Assembly (NCBI GenBank): GCA_026770595.1
Contig: MU634061.1
Location: 1-16,620 of the forward strand
Direction: 5' to 3'
Length of the DNA stretch: 16,620 nt
Source: Ochromonadaceae sp. CCMP2298
Lineage: Eukaryota; Sar; Synurophyceae; Ochromonadales; Ochromonadaceae
The stretch's first letter is position 1; each line of letters opens with the position of its first letter. Below the pieces are notes generated by a model. The model had not been told where the DNA came from. It did no database searches and saw only the letters and a list, made by a program, of their open reading frames with translations. Shown here one piece after another: positions 10,024 through 16,620 of the stretch. Both the position numbers and the translations under genes were made by a program.

Positions 10024-10207
10024 TTTGTCGTCCTCTTAGGGTCAGGGTATAAAAATTAGGGTATTTAGATCAGTCAGCAAAGTCTCCGGAGCACCTTCTG
10101 CACGGGCTTAAACAGCAGCTTAAATATGTACTATGTGCCAATGACGAAAACTTAGTATGTATTATTTGGGATCAACCAGTTCTATGTGAAAAGACTAGTT
10201 CACTCAA

Positions 10208-10646
10208 TTACCACGAGGTTCGTTCCCAGGCTTTTGTTTGAGTAGATTTTAGGGGATTCGGTCCCTTTTGATTAAGGAGACTATTCCCGGTTTGTGGAGG
10301 ATTTGCCGAAAACACTGTAATTATCCCTTCCCCCGAACTCGCTCTGGACAGTGATCCAGTTGTGAAGATTCTCATCTGATCTAAGCGAAAGCGATCTGAC
10401 GACCGATTTGCTAGTGCCATTTGTGTCTCCACCATTAATATTCAAAAGACCGCGACTCTATTCACAGATATTAGCCTTAAACATGAAGGGCACCTCTGGC
10501 CCTAGTCCTGCGAACCGGTAAGCTCGACTATCTGCACCTCTTCTCTTCCCTCTCTCTCTTAAACCTATACCTCTCTGCTGGAAACTGTCCTTGTCTTGTC
10601 TCTCTACAGGCTTCCAAGGCGCATGCAGGTTGCTTTGTTGTCGCAA
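10208..10646 (-). pseudogene. Coding-like - strand fragments in two frames (unknown family)
   Basis: One frame at 10435-10208 reads RSSDRFRLDQMRIFTTGSLS and then SGEGIITVFSANPPQTG. Another at 10646-10458 reads LHAPWKPVERQDKDSFQQRG. They lie in different frames about 20 bp apart, so they may be exons or frameshifted pieces of one decayed gene. They are on the same strand as the fragments on either side. No motif is recognised. Confidence 0.25.
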
Positions 10647-10698
10647 CCTCGTCGCAATCTTGGTTTAAGTGAGTCACAGACCATGGAAATGGTCATTG

Positions 10699-11090
10699 CT
10701 AGTGCCACTCTTGCTGGTCATGCAGCTGCTCCTGCTGGTACTTTTGTTGGTGCTCCTGCTCCTGCTGGTCTTCGTCCTGCTCCGGCTCGTCTTCGCCGGA
10801 TCCTCCTCTAGGTCAAGCAGGCCGAGGTGGTCATCCTCCTCCTGCTCCAGGTCAACGACCGTCCGCCTGGTACGCGTTGATATGTGCGTCAAACTTGCGG
10901 ACAACAAAGTAATGGCCGCTGTCCTCCAAGTCCAGGAAGCTCACTATGGGCCCGTTGTCCTCTTGGTGCAGATAGTCAATGTCTGCACCAGTCCAGAAGT
11001 TACTGAAGTCCTGATTCCTGAGGGTGTACTTAAGCGTAATGGCAGGTCTCGAAATGGCGTCGATGGTAGCATATAAAACAAATATGATCT
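10699..11090 (-). pseudogene. Decayed ORF with acidic Gln/Glu-rich tail, three TGA stops
   Basis: A - strand frame from about 11090 reads DSKIIFVLYATIDAISRP, SNFWTGADIDYLHQEDNGP, SFLDLEDSGHYFVVRKFDAH. It then crosses TGA codons at 10852-10854, 10831-10833 and 10813-10815 into a highly charged tail (SGEDEPEQDEDQQEQEHQQ), ending at TAG 10699-10701. All three inner stops are TGA where CGA (Arg) would give a Gly/Pro/Arg-rich hinge, so CpG decay explains them. The tail would be a coiled coil or disordered. The family is unknown. The Leu-rich + strand reading of the same stretch is a shadow. Confidence 0.45.
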
Positions 11091-11111
11091 TGCTGTCGGC
11101 GGCGCCATGTC

Positions 11112-11470
11112 TGGCAAGGGGACCCTGACGTGCTGTACCACCTGTGGAGACGTCATGCCGACCGAGGCACGCTTTCCCGCGTGGGGATGACCTTTTGAGA
11201 GAAGTCAATCGTCTTCTTCGATCATGGTGGACGGCAGCACGACATTCCCCTCCCATCGGGGACGCTGTTCGGCCTGGACAACGTCATTCGCGGAACAGAG
11301 TCCAGGCGGGAGCACAGGCCCAAGAGCAGGGGCCTCACGGGCACTATCTTCTTGGACTACCGCTTCCACCCCACGACCCACCTGGACAGGCTCTCCAGCA
11401 TGGAGCGCGCCTTCGCTTAAGCTTACGGCCAGTGGCGGTTCCTATACAAGGCGGTTCCTATTGTGAACGT
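11112..11470 (+). pseudogene. Decayed + strand coding fragment with TGA and TAA stops (unknown family)
   Basis: One + frame runs from TGG at 11112: WQGDPDVLYHLWRRHADRGT, then TGA 11196-11198, EKSIVFFDHGGRQHDIPLPS, GLTGTIFLDYRFHPTTHLD, then TAA 11418-11420, AYGQWRFLYKAVPIV. The sequence stays protein-like across both stops. A 12-bp direct repeat, GGCGGTTCCTAT (11434-11445 and 11450-11461), sits at its end, where - strand coding begins. The opposite strand orientation relative to its neighbours suggests a separate insertion. The family is not recognised. Confidence 0.4.
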
Positions 11471-11477
11471 ACTTTCA

Positions 11478-12100
11478 TTAACTACTGCTAGGAAACTCGT
11501 AATCATCACCTGCTAATAAGTACTGCCTAAATTCAATGTGAGTTTTGTCCACTGTTTTTCTATTTCCATCATCATAATAAATATCGTACCTTTCCTCTAA
11601 ATGCAAATAGCACTTTACAAAACCATAGTTATTAACAGGTGCATCAGTAGAAATAATTTCTTCGTTGTCGTCCATCCATGTCTCCGTTGTAGGGTACGGC
11701 ACTAAAACTTTTTTCCTTACGTGGAAATTTGCAATAATGTCCAAATCAGCACATGCTATAACCCTATCATGATGGAGTCTGAAAGCTGTGCAACGCCGCG
11801 GGGTTGCAGACAAAGTTTTTTGTGCTTGGCCCTTTCAGCTGCAAAATACTTGTCTGTTTCCTCTTTTGCCATATGATGGACAGCCTCCAATGCCTTGACT
11901 GCTTGCTCGTACTCCTTCTTGAACAGACGTCCTGAGCAAGCTGTAGCACCAGTCACACAGAACAAGATATCTGTGGAAGAGCCGTCATAGGCCGCTGGGG
12001 CTACGGATCGAGGCACAGGGCAGTGGACGGTTGAGGAATCGAGGCGCTGGGCGGTCGTACTCCTATGCCGCAGGTCACACAAAAGGTCCGGGCTGCTTGC
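11478..12100 (-). pseudogene. Frameshifted ORF with a Tudor/Agenet-like segment, AT-rich
   Basis: Two - strand frames follow one another. The frame at about 12100-11830 reads TDILFCVTGATACSGRLFKK, then EQAVKALEAVHHMAKEETDK and FAAERAKHKKL. It is followed, after a frame change near 11820, by 11790-11478: DRVIACADLDIIANFHVRKK, TETWMDDNEEIISTDAPVNN, GFVKCYLHLEERYDIYYDDG and TVDKTHIEFRQYLLAG. The YDIYYDDGNRKTVD stretch resembles the Tudor/Agenet strand pattern (Y.V.YDDGD...V), which binds methylated residues in known proteins; this is a resemblance only. Codon use in the second half is strongly AT-rich, unlike the kinase, so it may be of foreign origin or old. A missed intron instead of a frameshift is possible. 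Confidence 0.4.
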
Positions 12101-12108
12101 AGGGCGCG

Positions 12109-12495
12109 TCATCCTGAGCTCCTCCCCCACACACTCCTCAGCCCCGCCCCCCTCTTCCCCTCCCCCCACTCCTCAGCCCCCCACTCCTCAGCAGCCCCCT
12201 CTACCTCATGGCTGACGAGTAGATCAAATACAGTCGACTCGGAAGCTAAGTCGCTTGGCAAAGCCGGGCTAATTGAGATGATCTCTCCAAACCATCGCAT
12301 AGAGCCCGGTTTTGTCGAGTGACTTAGCTTCCAAGTCCTCTGTATCTGCTGATCTACTTGCTTGGCACTTAGCTTAACCTCATATACTTCCAGGACCCTG
12401 TTGATGATGGAGTTTCGTACTGCTTTCCGATACACGTTTGTCTCTAATTCATCTATCAACCAGCCATTCACAAACCCCACCTCGGACACCGTCAA
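12109..12495 (-). pseudogene. Hypothetical ORF, helical (possible SANT/Myb-like) N-terminus, overlaps a foldback repeat
   Basis: A frame from 12495 (no ATG; TTG is the first codon used) reads SEVGFVNGWLIDELETNVYR, KAVRNSIINRVLEVYEVKLS and AKQVDQQIQRTWKLS, a three-helix pattern loosely like SANT/Myb or trihelix DNA-binding domains. From about 12360 down it is made of the inverted repeat at 12217-12360 and then Glu/Gly low-complexity sequence to TGA/TAG near 12109, so the C-terminal half is probably not native. It may be the upstream part of the Tudor-like fragment. An in-frame TAG lies just 5' of it. The domain call is weak. Confidence 0.3.
12217..12360. repeat. ~55-bp imperfect inverted repeat with 32-nt loop (foldback/MITE-like)
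   Basis: The inner 33 bp of the left arm (12238-12270, starting CTCGGAAGCTAAGTCGCTTG) match the reverse complement of 12303-12335 at 28 of 33 bases, and all five differences are transitions. The match extends outward with a small gap (TAGATCA and ATACAG on both sides) to about 12217 and 12360. The loop is 12271-12302. Confidence 0.85.
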
Positions 12496-12496
12496 A

Positions 12497-12522
12497 TATC
12501 TGCGCTTCTATAGAAGCAGATA
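12497..12522. repeat. Near-perfect 26-bp palindrome
   Basis: TATCTGCGCTTC, TATA, GAAGCAGATA: the arms pair fully except for a 2-nt GC bulge on the left. It lies directly between the - strand ORF and a G-rich minisatellite, so it may mark an element end. Confidence 0.65.
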
Positions 12523-12592
12523 GCGGGGTGTAGAGGTGCAGGGGGTAGGGTGTAGAGGGGCAGGGGTAGGGTGTAGAGGGACAGAGGGTCAG
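12523..12592 (+). repeat. G-rich 21-bp minisatellite, three copies
   Basis: The unit is approximately GGGTAGGGTGTAGAGGGGCAG, in three tandem variants. Several runs of three or four G on one strand could form a quadruplex. Confidence 0.8.
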
Positions 12593-12689
12593 GAATTTAG
12601 ATTTAGAGCAGCATGCATGTTTGTATGGTCGTATGTATATGTGTATATCGTTAACAGTTTTCCTATATCGAAAACAAAATGTTTTGAAA

Positions 12690-12975
12690 CACTGTATTTA
12701 TATGTATGTGTCAATGGAGGCATACCTGTATGTATCCGTGTATGTAAACATATATATATGTATGTGTGTATGTATGAGTGTATGTATGTGTGTGTATGTA
12801 TGTATGTGCGTGTGTGGTTGCGTGGGTGTGGTAGCGTCTATAAATCGGTATTCATGCCAGTGCTTATCCCCCAATCTTACCTTGGTAAGGAGGCTGGTAC
12901 TGCCCATGCCTCCTCCCTGCTGGGCCTTGGACATATATATATATATGTATGTGTGTATGTATGAGTGTATGTATG
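12690..12975. repeat. TATG/TG microsatellites with a duplicated 41-45 bp block
   Basis: TATG and TGTG repeats lie at about 12700-12830 and 12931-12975. A block starting ACATATATATATGTATGTGT at 12748-12788 recurs at 12931-12975 with two extra TA units. The ~140 bp between them hold non-repetitive sequence with the palindrome CCTTGGTAAGG at about 12890. Confidence 0.85.
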
Positions 12976-13061
12976 CAAAATCAACCACTAAGAGGGATCC
13001 CTCCGCAGAAGAGAATGTGGAGATAAACTAAGCAAGGGGTTAGGATTCGAGTTAGTGTCCG

Positions 13062-13749
13062 GAATGGAAGAGCGCATCTATCGCCGCTGCCAAAGCAGCT
13101 GTTTAAGACTCTTTTACACATGCGTTTGGGTCTTGACTCTATCTAGCTACGCCCAAAGACCTTGGAGTTGTAGGCGACTGAACAAAGCTGTAGTCTTAAA
13201 ATCCTTTACGGTACGTACTATACGTACTGGCAGTCACAGGGGAACCCCAACATGAATATGAAGCTCATAGCCAACAAGACCGAGACCGCGTAGTTCTTTT
13301 GTCAGGTGTCCCACCAGAGCGACGAGCAGTTCGAGTGCCCATACTCAGCGTCATCGCACAGTATCAAGGATGATACTAGCGATGTGTCCAAGGCCGCCCT
13401 AGCCTTGCTCACTTTCGGCATATTCGACAATTTATATAAAAAAGTTCAAAATCCAAAAATGTTACCCCCCCCCCCCCACTTTGCGCATCTTTTGCGCATG
13501 GACACCTCAGGGCAATCGAACATCAAATCGTGGGTGTTCCCCCCAGCCACGAGGACAGTCAGCTCGCCCTGGGATGTCGTTTATATCGTTCTTCACACCC
13601 TCAGCGCGCACGCACCTGCGCCGGCTGACTCAGGCGGTTGGGGTTTGGGAGCTGGAAGCTGGGAGCTAGGATCTAGGATCTGGGATCTGGGAGGTGCCCC
13701 GTTCGATGCCGCGAAGGAGGAGCTTAAGACAGGCAAGACGCGATTATAA
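13062..13749 (+). pseudogene. Decayed coding fragments upstream of the recombinase
   Basis: A + frame near 13062 reads EWKSASIAAAKAAV, then TAA, DSFTHAFGS, then TGA. A second frame from about 13192 reads ILYGTYYTYWQSQGNPNMNM and KLIANKTETA, then TAG at about 13291, then FFCQVSHQSDEQFECPYSAS and DDTSDVSKAALALLTFGIF. It ends at TAA 13747-13749 after a degenerate 7-bp repeat (GGGATCT-like, about 13649-13692). The pieces are probably part of, or adjacent to, the mobile element that carries the recombinase. No domain is recognised. Confidence 0.35.
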
Positions 13750-13919
13750 TCATCATTACGTTCAATTCATAAAGCTCTAATTACATTTTAATCTCTCTCC
13801 AGGGTCCGGGGACTGGTTGCTGCTGGTCGCTGGGAGAGGTGCTGAGGGGTGGTGTATGAGTGAGCCTAGGGAGAGAGGGAGAGAGAGCAAAGTGAGATAG
13901 GCCGGTGAGAGGGGGGAGT

Positions 13920-14073
13920 GAAAAAGAGAGAGGGTGCACGAGGCTGGCCACAAACAACGCTATCGGGCGAGAACAAGTACGCAAGGAAGACGTCCTTACC
14001 TGCAGACAAGCGGAGATAGACAAATGGCTCGAGTCAAGCGACTTCGATGCGACCAAACTGCTCGGTGCTGAAG
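13920..14073 (+). pseudogene. Out-of-frame N-terminal piece just upstream of the recombinase
   Basis: A + frame (codons in phase with 13986) reads ATNNAIGREQVRKEDVL, TCRQAEIDKWLESSDFDATK and LLGAEEGP, then TAA. It overlaps the first codons of the recombinase frame that starts at ATG 14047. It reads more like protein than that frame does over 14047-14075, so a frameshift near 14070 probably separates it from the rest of the recombinase. Confidence 0.4.
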
Positions 14074-15489
14074 AAGGTCCCTAAACGCCGAGACTTGTGC
14101 AAGCCTTCTTTTCTCACTGCAAAGCCAGGAGAAAGAGAATCAAGATACCACCAACTCACCGCGAGCGAGCCAAGAAGAAGCTCCTTATCTGGGCACGAGC
14201 GTACTCAGAACTACATGCTCACAGAACTACACCTTAAGCCTGCCCGAGTACAGCATGAGATTGCCGCGCTGCGATTCCACTTCATCGCACGGCGCGCTGA
14301 TACCAGGGCCTTCTCCGCGGAGCACATCAAGGCTATTCGGCGGGGGCTGACACTAGCGGAGCCAGAGGGCCCACAAGTCCTGCACCGCCGCCTTCCAGTG
14401 ACTTTCGAGATGGTCCTACACATCTACCACGACTACTCCCACAGGTCTACCCCCTACCGTCGCGCATCGGCAGCTGCCATGATCCTGAGTTTCTGCTGCC
14501 TGTTTCACCCCTCGGAGTACCTGTGGGGTACGAAGAGCGGCGCGCGCCATGTCCTCAAGGCCGCCCAGCTGGAGTTCGAGTGCCGCGACCTCCAAGGCCA
14601 CAACACTACCTTCCTCTCCCTCACCGAGATCCATGGCATCCCGTGGTCACGGGTAATGCTCCTGTGCATCAATATCCTGTCCGCCAAGAACATCCCCTGG
14701 CGCACAGGAGATCGTCTGTGATTCTCCGCGACCGACACAACACCTCTGGATTTGGTCAGAGTCATGTACGACTGGGTGCAGTTCTCCGTCGCGGTCCCCA
14801 CTACACCACTCTTCTCTTGGACCTACCCCACTGACCCGTCGAAGCGAATCAACCTACACTACCGCGACTTCCACCACTTTATACGACGCACGGCGGAACG
14901 CTTCGGGTTCGACGCCACTCAGTTCGGGTGTCAGGCTGTGCGAGCAGATGGCGCAACACTGTTACGCGCAGCGGGTGCAGATGACGGATTTATTTGTCTC
15001 ATGGGTAGATGGAAGTCACTAACTTCGTGTCTACGCTACCAGGAGGTATCCACAGCAGCTCACGACCATATGGCTTGTCTACTGTTGACCCCCGGCTTCT
15101 ACACCAACCGTGATCTACGCCTGCAATATTGCCTACCTAGCGTATCAGACAGATCAGCACACCAACCCACAGTACTGGGTTTCGCCCCCCCACCTACGGG
15201 GGCGACTACCACAGCGCCTGTTGCCGTACCTACACCAGCACCCACACCTGCACCGGCACCTCCCTCTAACCGGCAGGTCTCCTTACATGCCGTCGCTCTA
15301 ATCAACGCAGTAGCTAATGCTAACTACGGAGGGTGTGGCCCACAGGAGGGGGTAGACAGGGTGTGTGACGCTCAGTGCTCTGACTTCGATCGCATATACC
15401 GCGATGTGGTATATGGGGAAGATTATGAAGAGGAGGAAAAGATAAAGGGGTTTATACATACACATACCTTTAACGCAGCTCACACGTAA
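14047..15489 (+). pseudogene. Tyrosine recombinase of a eukaryotic mobile element, inactivated
   Basis: Tyrosine recombinases cut and rejoin DNA through a Tyr-DNA bond and move elements such as Cryptons and DIRS-like elements. The reading frame is 14047-15489, interrupted once by TGA at 14719-14721 (context GDRL-stop-FSATD, same frame on both sides; CGA would restore Arg). Residues about 55-120 form the core-binding domain (RTQNYMLTELHLKPARVQHE). The catalytic domain then shows box I as AAAMILSFCCLFHPSEYLW, where families have Arg before PSEY and here it is His. Box II is FGCQAVRADGATLLRAAGAD, where HxxR is expected and QxxR is seen. Then come GRWKS and the nucleophile context CLRYQEV, with Tyr kept. 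The tail is AP-rich and acidic. With the nonsense codon and two changed catalytic residues it is probably dead. No reverse transcriptase was seen, so a Crypton-like or lone integrase is more likely than DIRS. Confidence 0.75.
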
Positions 15490-15842
15490 GCCACCGCAAC
15501 CCCCCTTTATTCACGTACTACACATAGTACACGACCACATGTATACAGTTCATACATACAGTATATACACGTACTCTTCCTACATTTGGGGAGCAATTCA
15601 TCTCGTATAACGATTATCTTAGCCTGGAGACGAATATACGAGAGTCTACAAGTACTCGACTATGTAATTACCGATAGGACATATAAGTTACAACTTATAT
15701 AATTAAGGTGATGCAAACTTATCCCCATATCTGAAAGAGGTACAGATCGGGGTTACGTAAGAGATGTGTTAACCCACCTGTAGAGTAGTTTAACAACAGG
15801 CACCAAGCCAGTGTTTCCTCAACACTCAATACACACGGAGCC
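15490..15842. other. Spacer with palindromes between recombinase and SPT5-like fragment
   Basis: No gene seen. It contains the palindromes GTACTACACATAGTAC (about 15516-15531) and ATATAAGTT-AC-AACTTATAT (15681-15700), plus a hairpin around 15723-15755 (CCCCATATCTG pairing with CAGATCGGGG). These could belong to the end of the recombinase element; no terminal repeat pair was identified. Confidence 0.5.
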
Positions 15843-15845
15843 CTA

Positions 15846-16507
15846 TAGATGACGGGTGGCGTCAACTACCGTGGCGAACGTGCCCTTATGCGAGCCCTTC
15901 TTGACACGAACTGTCTTGCTAATCATTTTATTGTCACGTGGTTGGGGACCACCCCGTCCACCCCCACTGCCTTCTTTCCCACCCACCAAGCATAGAGCCC
16001 CCGCCTCCCAGCCCATGTAAAACTGCGGAGATTACTTGTGTGTGAGCGCAAGGATTGCGGTTCCTTGCAACACACAGTAGCGAGGGTGCACCACGAATAT
16101 CCCACTGGAATTGTAGTTGGTGGTGCTGAGAAGTAGAACGCAGTAGAGGGAGATAGATGTAGAGAGAGGATGATTAATGAGAGAAAAGGGGTTATATAAC
16201 CGCACTACTTACCTCTGCAGCCAAAGCGTGCCCTATATCATGCGTTTAATTGTGCCTGTCTGACCGTGCGGGCCCCTAGCATAGCGCTTGTTCACATCGA
16301 CGCTGACGCAGAGACGATCACAGCTGTACCGCAGCTCGCTGGGGTGAAGGTACATCTCCTGACGGTTTAATTGGTAATAAATAGAGACGGGGATAAATGA
16401 CAATATGTATACAGTATACAGTATAGATATCACTTACCTTTCCACTTTGAGTGAGGAAACGCAGTTTCACCTTGCCCACCTCTGTCACTACCGCGAATCC
16501 ATATGAT
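15846..16507 (-). pseudogene. SPT5-like transcription elongation factor fragment (KOW region), with stops
   Basis: SPT5 forms DSIF with SPT4 and travels with RNA polymerase II. Three - strand exons are read: about 16507-16438, 16358-16213 and 16125-15846. The GT-AG introns (79 and 87 nt) are in compatible phases. Exon 1 reads GFAVVTEVGKVKLRFLTQSG, and exon 2 includes GPHGQTGTIKRMI, like the KOW4-region pattern of SPT5. Exon 3 reads SSGIFVVHPRYCVLQGT, a Gly-rich linker, then DNKMISKTVRVKKGSHKGTF and VVDAT, the hallmark of the SPT5 KOW module (GKTVRI.KGPYKG...VKDAT). TAG at 16233-16235, TAA at 16032-16034 and TAG at 15843-15845 break the frame, and residues before the KOW4-like piece look deleted. 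The 5' side meets a decamer satellite. I judge it a decayed, spliced-gene-derived copy. A functional gene with unrecognised extra introns is less likely. Confidence 0.6.
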
Positions 16508-16620
16508 ACATACAGAAACATTATTGATACATATAGATACATATAGATACATATAGATACATATGTAAATATTTAGATACATATAGGTACATACAGATAC
16601 ATTTAGATACATATAGATAC
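16505..16620. repeat. Decamer satellite (ATAGATACAT)n reaching the window edge
   Basis: Tandem 10-bp units such as GATACATATA, with variants (GATACATTTA, GGTACATACA), run from about 16505 to the end. The array abuts the first visible exon of the SPT5-like fragment, so it lies in its intron or marks its breakpoint. Confidence 0.9.

Noticed and set aside
10669-10810. Leu-rich + strand frame resembling a membrane helix
   Set aside because: It is the complement of a CAG-rich, Q/E-coding - strand stretch; the Leu/Val runs follow from CTG/CTC repeats.
14047-15489. DIRS-type retrotransposon
   Set aside because: I found no reverse transcriptase or RNase H motif near the recombinase and no terminal repeats typical of DIRS.
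6744-16235. Reassignment of TAG/TAA (or TGA) to an amino acid in this organism
   Set aside because: The intact kinase uses many CAG and CGN codons and no in-frame TAG or TGA in 929 codons, and it ends at TAA; point decay of unselected DNA explains the stops better.
1-16620. rRNA, tRNA and CRISPR arrays
   Set aside because: No tRNA cloverleaf-like or rRNA-like sequence was noticed, and the tandem repeats are simple satellites without spacers.

Overview
The window looks like nuclear DNA of a microbial eukaryote. GC-rich exons are split by GT-AG introns of 62 to about 450 nt with pyrimidine-rich 3' ends. Long CA/TG and TATG microsatellites sit in introns and spacers, and gene density is low. 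The best gene, a CHASE-like hybrid histidine kinase, fits an alga or other protist such as a stramenopile, but the lineage cannot be fixed from the sequence. The standard genetic code explains the intact gene.

Left third (1-5038, + strand): the 3' part of a 15-exon (in this window) membrane hybrid histidine kinase. It has an extracytoplasmic CHASE-like sensor, one visible membrane helix, DHp (HEIRTPLN), HATPase_c (N, G1 and G2 boxes) and a C-terminal receiver domain with all phosphorelay residues. All splice phases agree. Three neighbouring introns carry the same 31-bp minisatellite motif.

Middle (5039-13050): no complete conserved gene except perhaps a small two-exon + strand gene (7684-8531) with Cys/His repeats of the HGGxKRC type. 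Around it lie decayed coding fragments, mostly on the - strand, each running through isolated in-frame stops. Many of those stops would be CGA or CAG/CAA codons before a C-to-T change, which suggests a graveyard of mobile or foreign DNA. One fragment is Tudor/Agenet-like and AT-rich. Another ends in an E/Q-rich tail. A 55-bp inverted repeat with a 32-nt loop (12217-12360) looks like a foldback/MITE-like element.

Right third (13050-16620): a + strand tyrosine recombinase of the eukaryotic mobile-element kind (14047-15489), interrupted by one TGA and with two catalytic residues changed. After it comes a - strand fragment of an SPT5-like transcription elongation factor (15846-16507). Its introns and phases are intact, but it has in-frame stops, and the gene continues (or is cut) beyond a decameric satellite at the right edge.

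The kinase is the only gene I would call functional with confidence. The rest reads as nested, decaying mobile DNA around one decayed host-gene copy. No rRNA, tRNA or CRISPR was seen.
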